Assembly (NCBI RefSeq): GCF_003001995.1
Contig: NZ_PVNB01000018.1
Span: 23,366 to 87,365, forward strand
DNA length: 64,000 nt
Direction: 5' to 3'
Source of the DNA: Orenia metallireducens
GTDB lineage: Bacteria; Bacillota; Halanaerobiia; Halobacteroidales; Halobacteroidaceae
The notes beneath the pieces are model-generated. The model searched no databases. It was not told where the DNA came from and was given only the letters and a program-made list of their open reading frames with translations. Shown here piece after piece: positions 19,777 to 28,685 of this stretch (positions within the stretch are counted from its first letter, which is position 1; each line of letters begins with the position of its first letter). Both the position numbers and the translations under genes were made by a program.

Positions 19777-21003
19777 ATGTTGAGAAATAATGGAGTAACA
19801 GATCGAATCTGGTCTGTTACCCAAGTAACAAATTATTTAAAAGAGTTACTAGAGACTGATCCCAACCTCAGTCCAGTTATGCTCAAAGGGGAGATTTCTA
19901 ACTTTCACCACCACTCATCAGGGCATATGTATTTTACTATCAAGGATGAGAAGACTCAGCTTAGTGCAGTAATGTTTAAAGGTTATAATCAGAGTTTAGA
20001 CTTTATCCCTGAGGATGGGATGTCGGTAATTGCTGAAGGTAAGATAAGTATCTATCCTGCTAGGGGTCAATATCAAATTTATGTCCATCGGATGCAGCCT
20101 GATGGTATCGGTAGCTTACATCTAGCTTATGAGCAATTGAAGGAACGCTTGGAAAAGGAAGGCTTATTTAGAGCAGAGTTAAAGCAGGCTATCCCTAAGA
20201 TTCCAGCCAAAGTAGGTGTAGTCACCTCTCCAACTGGTGCTGCTATTAGAGATATTATCAGTGTGATTAAACGGCGGTTCTCCAATGTGTCACTATTGAT
20301 TGCACCAAGCCAAGTACAAGGTGTGGGAGCAGAAGAGACTCTGGTTAGAGGATTGGAGCTATTAAATCAGAGTGATGTTGATGTAATAATTATCGGGCGT
20401 GGTGGAGGGTCTATTGAGGATTTATGGGCATTTAATAAAGAAAAGCTAGCTAGGGCTATCTTCAATTCTAGAATTCCTATTATCTCAGCAGTTGGTCATG
20501 AGACCGATTTTACTATCGCTGATTTTGTAGCTGATTTGCGAGCACCGACACCTTCAGCAGCAGCTGAGTTGGTAGTCTCTAATCGAGAAGAGATAGTTAA
20601 ATACTTAGCCAGATTATATAATAACTTAAATAGTGCAATGGATAATCGAATAAACCGTTTAAATGATAGGTTACTTAGCTTAAAGGAACGAAGAGCATTG
20701 CGTTTACCTGAAGAGAAGATTACAGAGTATATGCAACAAGTTGATGAGTTGAGTATGAAGCTTGAGAAAGAGATTTGTGACAACCTGACTAAGAAACAAG
20801 AAGAGCTAGAAAGAGTAGTTGGACAGCTTAATTCATTATCCCCATTAAGTACCTTTGCCAGAGGATATAGTTTAGCACGGAAGCTAGATAGCAAAGAAGA
20901 GATCAAGTCAATAGCTCAGCTAGAAGAAGGGGAGATGATAGAGGTTATCTTAAAGGATGGAGCTTTGGATTGTAAGGTTGAATCAGTAACCGGTGAGAAG
21001 TAA
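19777..21003 (+). CDS. xseA: Exodeoxyribonuclease VII large subunit XseA
   Basis: 408 residues. The N-terminal OB-fold (WSVTQVTNYLKELLETDPNL, VMLKGEISNFHHHSSGHMYF) binds DNA. The catalytic core includes VGVVTSPTGAAIRDII, GRGGGSIEDLWAFN and PIISAVGHETDFTIADFVAD, and the C-terminus is a helical coil. With XseB it degrades single-stranded DNA. In most Firmicutes xseB follows immediately. Here a terminator follows and xseB lies 3.6 kb away. Confidence 0.95.
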   Translation: MLRNNGVTDRIWSVTQVTNYLKELLETDPNLSPVMLKGEISNFHHHSSGHMYFTIKDEKTQLSAVMFKGYNQSLDFIPEDGMSVIAEGKISIYPARGQYQIYVHRMQPDGIGSLHLAYEQLKERLEKEGLFRAELKQAIPKIPAKVGVVTSPTGAAIRDIISVIKRRFSNVSLLIAPSQVQGVGAEETLVRGLELLNQSDVDVIIIGRGGGSIEDLWAFNKEKLARAIFNSRIPIISAVGHETDFTIADFVADLRAPTPSAAAELVVSNREEIVKYLARLYNNLNSAMDNRINRLNDRLLSLKERRALRLPEEKITEYMQQVDELSMKLEKEICDNLTKKQEELERVVGQLNSLSPLSTFARGYSLARKLDSKEEIKSIAQLEEGEMIEVILKDGALDCKVESVTGEK

Positions 21004-21023
21004 ATAGTAATAAGTAATATTTA

Positions 21024-21051
21024 GGCAATCTTCGTAGATTGTCTTTTTTTT
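21024..21051 (+). terminator. Terminator after xseA
   Basis: GGCAATCT (21024-21031) and AGATTGTC (21036-21043) form a stem with a TCGT loop followed by eight T. Confidence 0.9.
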
Positions 21052-21183
21052 ATCTCTGACAAGTTATAATATACTTATTATGGTTAATGTGGTTTTTGAT
21101 TACAAGATATCAATTTAAATTCTACAGAATAGTCCCCTAATTTTAGACATATAATCTTACTAGTATATTGTGGAGGGGAGCGT

Positions 21184-22311
21184 ATGTTTCTTTTGATTGA
21201 ATTAAATAGAGAGAAGATCTTGCTGTTATCTATATTTCTCTTGATATTTTTAGGATTAGGGGGCTATTTAGGGGTTTTGTTTAGAGAAGATGCTGTAATG
21301 GTTATTGATGATGAGGTCAAGGATATCTTATCCCAAGATATACAGAATATATTTAATATTAGAAATAAGGCTTTGGTAGAAGGGGATAAAGATACTCTAA
21401 AAGCTCTATATAATACAGAGGGTAGGACAGGGCGATGGGCTTATGAACATTCTTTAAGAAAGATGAGGTACTTACAAGATTGGGGAGCTAAACAAGGTGT
21501 GAAATTTAAAGATATTAACTCTGAAGTTCTTTTAAGATATGTCAAGGAGAAGGGGGATGGCTATTCAACTACTCTGTTGGTCTCCACAGAGTATAAGTAT
21601 GCTTATCAGGATTCACCGAAAAAATATAATACTTTTAGAATTGGAGCATATCATGCCTTTGAGATTATTCCCAAAGATGAGAGGTGGGTGATTAGCAAGG
21701 AGTGGTATATGGATCCTATGGATGACTCTCTAGAGCTAGAGCAGAGTAAGATTGAAGAGGTAAATGAGGTTATTCTTGCAGAGGAGCCTAAGGATTTATC
21801 GAATTTAAATAAAAGAAGACTTAAAGCAGTGGAGTATGCTGATAAGTATTGCGGAACTGCTAGTTTACCTAAATATGGTTTTAAATATAACCCTAAATAT
21901 AGAAACTTTAATTCTCAAGGGGGTAACTGTGCCAACTTTGCTTCACAGATATTATATGAGGGAGCAGGGTTTAGAAAGAATCGTGCCTGGAATTATAGTA
22001 GAGGAAGTGGTACTAAGGCTTGGCTAAATGCTCATGGTTTTAATCAATATATGACCTATAGTGGTCGGGCAGCTATGATTGCCCATGGCAGTTATGATCA
22101 GGTTCTAAAGTCCTCCTATAAGCTATTACCAGGAGATTATGTTGCTTATGAAAAGAAAGGAAAGGTTGACCATATATCTGTGGTAACTGGATTAGATTCT
22201 AAAGGCTATGCTCTAGTAAATTGTCATAACTCCGATAGATATCGAGTCCCTTGGGATATAGGTTGGAATAAGAAAGGGGTTAAGTTTCGTTTGGTTCGAG
22301 TACATTATTAA
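21184..22311 (+). CDS. Membrane-anchored putative amidase-domain protein
   Basis: 375 residues, ATG after GGAGGGGAGCGT. An uncleaved-looking N-terminal membrane segment (LLLSIFLLIFLGLGGYLGVLF) is followed by an NTF2-like charged region of about 150 residues. The C-terminal 160 residues resemble the 'putative amidase domain' (Amidase_6, NlpC/P60-like). The presumed nucleophile is in GGNCANFASQILYEGAG, with a His in KVDHISVVTG and an Asn/His in VNCHNSDR. It is probably extracytoplasmic and acts on cell-wall or peptide amides; the substrate is unknown. It lies in the insertion between xseA and xseB. Confidence 0.75.
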   Translation: MFLLIELNREKILLLSIFLLIFLGLGGYLGVLFREDAVMVIDDEVKDILSQDIQNIFNIRNKALVEGDKDTLKALYNTEGRTGRWAYEHSLRKMRYLQDWGAKQGVKFKDINSEVLLRYVKEKGDGYSTTLLVSTEYKYAYQDSPKKYNTFRIGAYHAFEIIPKDERWVISKEWYMDPMDDSLELEQSKIEEVNEVILAEEPKDLSNLNKRRLKAVEYADKYCGTASLPKYGFKYNPKYRNFNSQGGNCANFASQILYEGAGFRKNRAWNYSRGSGTKAWLNAHGFNQYMTYSGRAAMIAHGSYDQVLKSSYKLLPGDYVAYEKKGKVDHISVVTGLDSKGYALVNCHNSDRYRVPWDIGWNKKGVKFRLVRVHY

Positions 22312-22345
22312 GAAGAATAAAGTTGGATTTTAGAGAGATATTAAG

Positions 22346-22420
22346 ACAGTAATGAGTGATAAGTGATAAGTGACGAGAAGAGATTTTTACTCATTACCTG
22401 TCACTCGTCACTGATTACTA
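22346..22420. repeat. Word-repeat module, family R1
   Basis: CAGTAATGAGTGATAAGTGA, then TAAGTGACGAGAAG, a short spacer, and ACTCATTACCTGTCACTCG with TCACTGATTACT form a long imperfect inverted repeat. It is the best preserved member of the family. Confidence 0.7.
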
Positions 22421-22569
22421 AAAGATTTAGTGTGACTATATATATAATTTTAAATTTACAAGTATAATCTTTTAGTTTGTAAGCTTTTAATAAATTTTTT
22501 AAATAATTACTTGCAAGGGTGACAAACATATGTTATTATAATTCTGGCAAAATAGAATAACGTGTCGGA

Positions 22570-22760
22570 TGAATGTTACAGGAGAAAAGCTTAAGCTTTG
22601 CCGACGGGGCAAGTCTATAGTTGTCCGACTATAGATGAAACTCTCAGGTAAAATACTGTAACTGGACGGCGCTCTGGAGAGACTCATTAAGAGCACCGAA
22701 GGAGTAACCTGATTAATTCAGGGTAATCTCTCAGGTAAAAGGACAGGGTAAAGGACAGAT
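22570..22760 (+). promoter_or_regulatory. Tandem glycine riboswitch
   Basis: Two glycine aptamers in series. The first (22575-22662) is closed by GTTACAG/CTGTAAC and holds GCCGACGGGGCAAG and CTCTCAGGTAAAAT. The second (about 22663-22760) holds GCTCTGGAGAGACTC, CACCGAAGGAGTAACC and AATCTCTCAGGTAAAAGGAC. These are the conserved CCGAAGG and CUCAGG features of the class. A promoter with TTGCAA and an AT-rich -10 lies just upstream (22511-22542). A terminator at 22853-22880 is the likely expression platform. CTCCAGAG at 22845-22852 is exactly complementary to CTCTGGAG at 22672-22679 of aptamer two, a plausible switch pairing. It controls the following symporter gene. Confidence 0.9.
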
Positions 22761-22767
22761 ATAAAGC

Positions 22768-22830
22768 AGGTGGGTAAAATATAGGTTTTAGGAGTGTAGT
22801 AACTAACTACCCAAACACCTAACTACCTTT
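22768..22830. repeat. R2 word-repeat module inside the riboswitch leader
   Basis: GCAGGTGGGTAAAATATAGG and AGTAACTAACTACCC with AAACACCTAACTACC form a loose inverted repeat of the same words as 1168-1230. It sits between the second glycine aptamer and the terminator, so the leader is about 65 bases longer than needed. Confidence 0.6.
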
Positions 22831-22852
22831 ATTTATTTGTCTTTCTCCAGAG

Positions 22853-22880
22853 TCTAAGCCTTAGAGGTTTAGATTTTTTT
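22853..22880 (+). terminator. Riboswitch-controlled terminator
   Basis: TCTAAGCC (22853-22860) and GGTTTAGA (22866-22873) flank a TTAGA loop and are followed by seven T, 41 bases before the symporter start. Confidence 0.85.
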
Positions 22881-22921
22881 AATTTGTACTAAAAATTATA
22901 ATAAGGATTAGAGGAGGAAGA

Positions 22922-24301
22922 ATGATGGCAGCATTGCAAGAATTTTTTAGTAGTATGAGTAGTTTGGTCTGGGGACCACCAATGTTAATCTTATTATTAG
23001 GAACAGGAATTTACTTGACCATTAGATTAAAAGGGGTGAGCATATCTAAGGTTCCTCATGCAATCACCTTAATCTTTAAAAAGGATAAGAATAGTAGTGA
23101 AGGTGATGTGTCGGCCTTTGAAGCTTTGGCTACAGCATTATCATCAACAATTGGAACTGGTAATATCGCAGGGGTAGCTACTGCTATTGCTGTTGGTGGA
23201 CCGGGAGCTGCTTTTTGGATGTGGATGGCTGCTCTAGTGGGAATGGCGACTAAATTTGCTGAAGGTGTACTAGCTGTCAAATATCGTGTTAAGAATAAAG
23301 CAGGAGAGATGGCTGGAGGTCCAATGTATTATATCCAAGAAGGATTAGGAGAGAAATGGAAGCCATTATCAATCTTCTTTGCAGCCTGTGGAGTAATGGT
23401 AGCATGGCTTGGAATTGGTGCTACAGTACAGGCAAATTCAATGGCTGATGCTTTAAATGCTAACTTTGGGATTAAACCTTTATATACAGGAATTGTTTTA
23501 TCAATCTTGGTTGGAGCAGTAGTATTAGGTGGAATTAAGAGAATTGCGAAGGTGGCAAGTAAGATTGTTCCATTGATGAGTGTAATCTATATTGGAGGAA
23601 CCTTATATATCATCCTTTCTCATATCGGTGAATTACCTGCTGCTGTTGGGTTGATTATCAACTCTGCTTTTAATGGACAAGCTGCTGTTGGTGGCTTTGC
23701 TGGAGCTGGAGTTATGTTAGCTCTTAGAAAGGGGATCTCAAGGGGGATTTTCTCTAATGAAGCAGGACTAGGAAGTGCACCTATTGCCCATGCTGCTGCT
23801 AAGACAGACAGTCCAGTAAGACAAGGATTAATTGCTATGTTAGGTACTTTAATTGATACTATTATTATCTGTAGTTTGACAACCTTGACTATTATCATGA
23901 CTGGTGTCTGGAATAATGGAATGACTGGGGCTGCTTTGACAACAGAAGCCTTTAATGTAGGAATGCCAGGACCAGGTGGGTTGGTAATAGCTATCGGAAT
24001 TATTTTCTTTGCTTTCTCTACAACACTAGGATGGTGTTACTATGGAGAAAAATGTATTGAATACTTATTAGGAACTAAAGCAATTAAGCCTTATAAATTT
24101 ATCTATATCCTCTGTATCTTGATGGGAGCTACTGTCAAGCTAGAGTTAATCTGGGCTATCTCTGATGTAGTAAATGGATTGATGGCATTTCCTAACTTGG
24201 TAGCTTTATTAGGATTATCAGGGGTAGTAATTAGTATGACTAAAGATTACTTTAATAATGTCGATATAAAAGAGTCAGAAGAATTAAAAACTATTGCTTA
24301 G
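22922..24301 (+). CDS. AGCS-family alanine/glycine:cation symporter
   Basis: 459 residues with about ten membrane segments. Family hallmarks are ALSSTIGTGNIAGVATAIAVGGPGAAFWMW, GGPMYYIQEGLG, FSNEAGLGSAPIAHAAAKTD and FSTTLGWCYYGEKC. Such proteins take up alanine or glycine with Na+ or H+. The tandem glycine riboswitch directly upstream points to glycine as substrate or signal. Two ATG codons in tandem (22922, 22925) follow GGAGG. A terminator follows at 24311. Confidence 0.93.
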   Translation: MMAALQEFFSSMSSLVWGPPMLILLLGTGIYLTIRLKGVSISKVPHAITLIFKKDKNSSEGDVSAFEALATALSSTIGTGNIAGVATAIAVGGPGAAFWMWMAALVGMATKFAEGVLAVKYRVKNKAGEMAGGPMYYIQEGLGEKWKPLSIFFAACGVMVAWLGIGATVQANSMADALNANFGIKPLYTGIVLSILVGAVVLGGIKRIAKVASKIVPLMSVIYIGGTLYIILSHIGELPAAVGLIINSAFNGQAAVGGFAGAGVMLALRKGISRGIFSNEAGLGSAPIAHAAAKTDSPVRQGLIAMLGTLIDTIIICSLTTLTIIMTGVWNNGMTGAALTTEAFNVGMPGPGGLVIAIGIIFFAFSTTLGWCYYGEKCIEYLLGTKAIKPYKFIYILCILMGATVKLELIWAISDVVNGLMAFPNLVALLGLSGVVISMTKDYFNNVDIKESEELKTIA

Positions 24302-24310
24302 TCAAATTCA

Positions 24311-24337
24311 AAGGTTGCCTTAAGGCGACCTTTTTGT
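24311..24337 (+). terminator. Terminator after the symporter
   Basis: AAGGTTGCC, loop TTAA, GGCGACCTT, then TTTTG. R1-type words follow at 24364-24383. Confidence 0.85.
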
Positions 24338-24480
24338 TATTATAAAGAAAGATATTATTAATACAGTGACAAGTAACGAGTGATTATGAAGAAGATTTTT
24401 ATAATTTACTGATACATAGACTATTTATACTGGAACTAAATTATAGATTAAATTTATAAAATTAGTATTTTTAGGTATAA

Positions 24481-24575
24481 TAAGGTGTATTAGTTTAAGT
24501 ATAAGTTTAAGGCAAAATAATACCTAAATTAGTCTTGAACTCAAACTTAAGCTTAGACTGAACCTTAATATATGC
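24481..24575. repeat. Word-repeat module, family R5, before xseB
   Basis: AAGGTGTATTAGTTTAAGTA and TAAGTTTAAGGC face TTGAACTCAAACTTAAGC and TTAGACTGAACCTTA across an AT-rich centre. It fills most of the gap between the symporter terminator and xseB. Confidence 0.5.
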
Positions 24576-24640
24576 AGGTGATAAAACACTAATCTAGAAG
24601 TAATTATACTGTAGTATTGTAGATAAGGAGATGAAATTTG

Positions 24641-24886
24641 ATGGGTAATAAATCGGAATTAACCTTTGAAGAAGCATTAAATCAATTAGAAGAGGCTGTT
24701 GAGAACTTAGAAAAGGGAGAGCTAACCTTAGCTGATTCTTTAGAAGAGTTTGAATTGGGTGTTAAGTTAACTAAGTTTTGTTCTGATAAATTAGAGCAGG
24801 CCCAAGAGAAGATAGAGATTATAAAAGAAGAGAATGGTAGGGTTAAGATAGAGGATTATAATTACCAAGATGAAGGAGCAGAATAA
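24641..24886 (+). CDS. xseB: Exodeoxyribonuclease VII small subunit XseB
   Basis: 81 residues from the ATG at 24641, ten bases after AAGGAG. The family core LTFEEALNQLEEAVENLEKG and LEEFELGVKL is plain. It forms the helical regulatory subunit of exonuclease VII. Separated from xseA by 3.6 kb, it now heads the isoprenoid part of the block. Its stop codon overlaps the ispA start by one base. Confidence 0.93.
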   Translation: MGNKSELTFEEALNQLEEAVENLEKGELTLADSLEEFELGVKLTKFCSDKLEQAQEKIEIIKEENGRVKIEDYNYQDEGAE

Positions 24887-25767
24887 TGGATATTAGAAGA
24901 TTTATTAAAGAAAAGAGCCAATTAATCAACCAAGCTTTAGAAGATTATTTACCTAATCAAGAGCTTCACCCTGCTAAATTACATGAGTCGATGAGTTATA
25001 GTGTTTTAGCAGGTGGAAAGAGGCTAAGACCTATTTTAGTATTAGAGGCTGCTAAGTTAATCGGTGCTAATGAAGATGATATTTTAGCAGCAGCTTGTGC
25101 TTTAGAGCTGATACATAGTTATTCCTTGATTCATGATGATTTACCTTGTATGGATGATGATGATTTTAGAAGGGGAAAACCGACAAATCATAAGGTCTTT
25201 GGTGATGCGATAGCAGTATTAGCTGGAGATGCTTTATTGACCTATGCCTTTGAGCTTATGACTGAAGTCAAGAATATTTCGCCAGATAAGGTCTTATTAG
25301 CTATTAAGGAGTTGGCCAAAGCCTCTGGAAATCGAGGGATGGTAGGTGGACAAGTTGCCGATATTATGGCAGAAGGTCAGAAGATAGATGGCAGTGAGCT
25401 AGAGTACATACATACCCATAAAACGGGTGCTTTATTGAAGGCTTCTGTCAGAGTTGGTGCTATTTTAGCTGGGGCTAGTGATGAACAGTTAGCAGCTTTG
25501 ACTACTTATGCTAAAGAGATTGGTTTAGGATTTCAAATTGTTGATGATATTTTAGATATTGAAGGGGATGCCAAGAAGTTAGGTAAGGATATAGGCAGTG
25601 ACTTAGATCGGGATAAAGCTACCTTTCCTGCGATTTATGGCTTACAAGAGTCAAAAGAGATGGCTACTGCTACCTGTAAAAGGGCTAAAGAGGCGTTGAA
25701 TATTTTTGGTGAAGATGCTGAGTTATTATTGCAATTAGCAGATTATATTATAGAACGAGAGTATTAA
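24886..25767 (+). CDS. ispA: Farnesyl/geranyl diphosphate synthase IspA
   Basis: 293 residues. The two aspartate-rich motifs are HDDLPCMDDDDFRRG (first, with the small-chain prenyltransferase insertion) and GFQIVDDILDIEGD (second). YSVLAGGKRLRP and THKTGALLKASV are further hallmarks. It condenses isopentenyl and dimethylallyl diphosphate to the C15 precursor of quinones and undecaprenyl phosphate. The TAATG junction with xseB indicates translational coupling; dxs of the same pathway follows. Confidence 0.95.
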   Translation: MDIRRFIKEKSQLINQALEDYLPNQELHPAKLHESMSYSVLAGGKRLRPILVLEAAKLIGANEDDILAAACALELIHSYSLIHDDLPCMDDDDFRRGKPTNHKVFGDAIAVLAGDALLTYAFELMTEVKNISPDKVLLAIKELAKASGNRGMVGGQVADIMAEGQKIDGSELEYIHTHKTGALLKASVRVGAILAGASDEQLAALTTYAKEIGLGFQIVDDILDIEGDAKKLGKDIGSDLDRDKATFPAIYGLQESKEMATATCKRAKEALNIFGEDAELLLQLADYIIEREY

Positions 25768-25768
25768 G

Positions 25769-25915
25769 GACAGTTAACAGTTGACAGTGAACAGTGTACA
25801 GTTAAAATCCTAAAACATAAGAATTTTGACTTGTATAAATCTTCTATTTTAGATTTAATGTTGGATTTATATCTTAAATAACTGTAAACTGTAAACTGTA
25901 CATTGTAAACTAATT
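25769..25915. repeat. Word-repeat module, family R3 (CAGTTAACAGTTGACAGT / AACTGTAAACTGTACA)
   Basis: Left arm CAGTTAACAGTTGACAGTG and right arm TAACTGTAAACTGTAAACTG with TACATTGTAAAC are complementary word strings around an AT-rich loop. Relatives lie at 34513-34545 and 53276-53360. Confidence 0.65.
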
Positions 25916-25935
25916 AAAAGAGGGTGATTTTTATT

Positions 25936-27807
25936 ATGGATGATCTATTATCTAAGGTCAATTCACCGCAAGATTTAAAGAATTTATCCATAGAGAGTTT
26001 ATATAAACTAGCTCAGCAAATTAGAGATGAGATTATCATTAATTTATCACAAACAGGAGGTCATTTAGCCTCTTCTTTGGGCGTAGTAGAGCTGACTATT
26101 GCCCTTCATTCTATCTTAGATAGTCCCAAGGATAAGATTATCTGGGATGTAGGTCATCAGGCCTATGCTCATAAGATTTTAACAGGGAGAAGAGCAGACT
26201 TTAAGAGTTTAAGAAAGTTAAATGGGATAAGTGGATTTCCTAAACGTATTGAAAGTGTTCATGATCAGGTAGATGTCGGTCATAGTAGTACTTCGATTTC
26301 ATCAGCCTTAGGGATTGCCTGTGCCCGTGATATTAAAGGTGATGATGATACGATTGTGGCTGTAATTGGAGATGGGGCATTGACAGCAGGAATGGCCTTT
26401 GAGGCGTTAAATCATGCTGGTCATTTGCAAAAAGATATGATAGTTATTTTAAATGACAATGAGATGTCTATCTCTGAAAATGTAGGTGCAGTCTCTAATT
26501 ATTTAGATAAGTTAAGGACAAATCCTAAGATTCATCGGGCTAAGAAGGATTTAGGACATTTAATTAATGCTATTCCAGCTATTGGAGATCATTTGCTAAA
26601 AACAGCAAACAGAGTAAAAAATAGTCTAAAGTATCTACTGGTATCGGGAATTTTATTTGAGGAGTTCGGCTTTACTTATTTAGGACCTATTGATGGTCAT
26701 AATATTAAAGTCTTACAAGAGCATATCAAAGATGCTCAAAAGATTGGTGGTCCAGTCTTAATTCATACGATCACCACTAAAGGGAAGGGATATACTCCTG
26801 CTGAAGAAGAACCAGCTAAATTTCATGGAGTAGGTCCTTTTAATATTAGAACAGGGGAAGGAAAGAATAAGAAGCAAAGAAGAACCTATACCAATATTTT
26901 CAGTCAGACCCTAATTGATCTGGCTAAAGATGATAGTGAGATTGTAGCGATTACAGCAGCTATGCCTTCAGGTACGGGCTTAAATAAATTTGCTCAAGAG
27001 TTTCCTAAGCGTTTTTATGATGTAGGGATAGCTGAGCAGCATGCAATAACTTTGGGTGCTGGTTTAGCCTTAAATGGAGTCAAGCCCTTTGTTACATTAT
27101 ATTCTACCTTCTTACAACGGGGCTATGATCAGGTAATGCATGATGTCTGTATTCAGAATTTACCTGTTAAATTGGCAATTGATCGTGCTGGAATTGTTGG
27201 AAGGGATGGGGAGACTCACCAAGGTGTCTTTGATTATGCCTTCTTACGCCATCTGCCAAATATGACTGTGATGGCTCCTAAGGATGAAAATGAATTGAAG
27301 GCTATGATTAAGTTGGCTGCTAACTATAATAGACCAATTGCTCTTAGGTATCCACGGGGAGAGGTTGTCGGAGTAGAAAGAGTAGAGATAGATGATTTAG
27401 AGATAGGCAAGGCAGAAGTTTTATGTGAAGGCAAGGATGGAGCTATCTTAGCTATAGGTTCTATGGTCTATCCTGCTTTAGAGGTTGTTAATGATTTAGC
27501 TAAAGAAGGGATAGATTTGACTGTGGTCAATAGTCGCTTTGTTAAACCATTAGATCAAGAGTTAATTTTAGGTTTAGCTGATAAATATAATAGAATCTTC
27601 ACTATTGAGGAGCATGTCCTACAGGGAGGTTTTGGTAGTGCTGTAGCTGAGTTATTGCTTGATAATGATAGTAGTGTAAGATTAACACGAATAGGGCTAC
27701 CTGATAAGTTTATAGAGCATGGTTCTAGTGAAGAACTTTTAGCTAGATATGGCTTAGATATAGAAGGGATTAAAAAGCGGATTAAAGAGGTAATGCAGGA
27801 GGGGTAA
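25936..27807 (+). CDS. dxs: 1-Deoxy-D-xylulose-5-phosphate synthase Dxs
   Basis: 623 residues from the ATG at 25936; an in-frame GTG at 25924 lies inside the ribosome site AGAGGGTGA. This thiamine-diphosphate enzyme joins pyruvate and glyceraldehyde-3-P, the first step of the MEP isoprenoid pathway. GDGALTAGMAFEALNHAG with LNDNEMSI is the cofactor site, VGHSSTSISSALGIA precedes it, and DRAGIVGRDGETHQGVFD lies in the pyrimidine domain. One base separates it from tlyA. Confidence 0.96.
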   Translation: MDDLLSKVNSPQDLKNLSIESLYKLAQQIRDEIIINLSQTGGHLASSLGVVELTIALHSILDSPKDKIIWDVGHQAYAHKILTGRRADFKSLRKLNGISGFPKRIESVHDQVDVGHSSTSISSALGIACARDIKGDDDTIVAVIGDGALTAGMAFEALNHAGHLQKDMIVILNDNEMSISENVGAVSNYLDKLRTNPKIHRAKKDLGHLINAIPAIGDHLLKTANRVKNSLKYLLVSGILFEEFGFTYLGPIDGHNIKVLQEHIKDAQKIGGPVLIHTITTKGKGYTPAEEEPAKFHGVGPFNIRTGEGKNKKQRRTYTNIFSQTLIDLAKDDSEIVAITAAMPSGTGLNKFAQEFPKRFYDVGIAEQHAITLGAGLALNGVKPFVTLYSTFLQRGYDQVMHDVCIQNLPVKLAIDRAGIVGRDGETHQGVFDYAFLRHLPNMTVMAPKDENELKAMIKLAANYNRPIALRYPRGEVVGVERVEIDDLEIGKAEVLCEGKDGAILAIGSMVYPALEVVNDLAKEGIDLTVVNSRFVKPLDQELILGLADKYNRIFTIEEHVLQGGFGSAVAELLLDNDSSVRLTRIGLPDKFIEHGSSEELLARYGLDIEGIKKRIKEVMQEG

Positions 27808-27808
27808 T

Positions 27809-28621
27809 ATGAGCAAAAAAGAACGATTAGATGTACTATTAACTGAGCGGGGTTTTTTCAAAAGTCGTTCCAAAGCTAAAAGATCAATCATGGCTGGATT
27901 AGTCTTTGTTGATGAGCAGAAGATAGATAAGGCAGGTACTAAGATAGATTTGGAAGCAGAGATTAGAGTAAAAGGTGACTTGCACCCTTATGTAAGTAGA
28001 GGGGGATTGAAGTTAGAGAAAGCCCTTGAAGTTTTTAATATCGATTTAAGTGATAAACTAATAATCGATATAGGTGCTTCTACAGGAGGATTTACCGATT
28101 GTGCCTTGCAAAATGGTGCAAGAAAGGTATATGCAATAGATGTAGGTTATAATCAACTGGCTTGGAAGTTACGGAGTGATGAGCGGGTAGTCTGTATGGA
28201 GAAGACCAATGCTCGTTATTTAACCTTAGAAGATATAGGAGAAGCAGGTGATTTTGGAATGACCGATGTTTCCTTTATCTCTTTAACCAAAATCTTACCT
28301 GCTTTAAAAGGGTTATTGAACAGTTCTGGTGAAATTGTAGCTTTAATTAAGCCACAATTTGAAGCAGGGCCAGAGAATGTGGGTAACAATGGTGTTGTTA
28401 AAGATCCAGCTATCCATAAAGAGGTGATTTATAAGATCTTTAATTTTGCTAAAGAGATTGGCTTGATTCCAATCGGTCTTAATTATTCACCAATTACTGG
28501 AGGAAAGAGCCATAATATCGAATACTTATCTTATTTCACTCTTGATCAAAAGGCTTTAGAAATCTCTAATTTAGATCAGAAGATAGAAGAAATAATCAAG
28601 GTTGCCCATCAAGATTTATAA
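27809..28621 (+). CDS. tlyA: TlyA-family rRNA (cytidine-2'-O)-methyltransferase
   Basis: 270 residues. An S4 RNA-binding domain (residues 1-65, RLDVLLTERGFFKSRSKAKRS) precedes an RrmJ/FtsJ-type methyltransferase with SAM motif DIGASTGGFTDCALQNGA. IKPQFEAGPENVG and YSPITGGKSHN are conserved. Family members methylate the 2'-O of cytidines in ribosomal RNA. It starts with ATG behind GGAGGGG from the end of dxs, so the two genes are co-translated. Confidence 0.92.
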   Translation: MSKKERLDVLLTERGFFKSRSKAKRSIMAGLVFVDEQKIDKAGTKIDLEAEIRVKGDLHPYVSRGGLKLEKALEVFNIDLSDKLIIDIGASTGGFTDCALQNGARKVYAIDVGYNQLAWKLRSDERVVCMEKTNARYLTLEDIGEAGDFGMTDVSFISLTKILPALKGLLNSSGEIVALIKPQFEAGPENVGNNGVVKDPAIHKEVIYKIFNFAKEIGLIPIGLNYSPITGGKSHNIEYLSYFTLDQKALEISNLDQKIEEIIKVAHQDL

Positions 28622-28685
28622 TTCCAATTAATATAGATTATATAAAGATAAGGATCTTTAATCCATATTCCTGAGGTGAATAGAA

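Noticed and set aside
21836..22027. 63-residue plus-strand frame inside the amidase gene
   Set aside because: It lies in another frame of a gene with recognisable catalytic motifs and has no ribosome site.
18774..22420. Possible CRISPR array from the GTGACGAGT-type repeats
   Set aside because: The words vary from copy to copy, face each other as inverted arms, and have no regular spacers and no cas genes nearby.
23620..23898. 92-residue minus-strand frame inside the AGCS symporter gene
   Set aside because: An antisense shadow of a membrane protein gene; no independent start or conservation visible.
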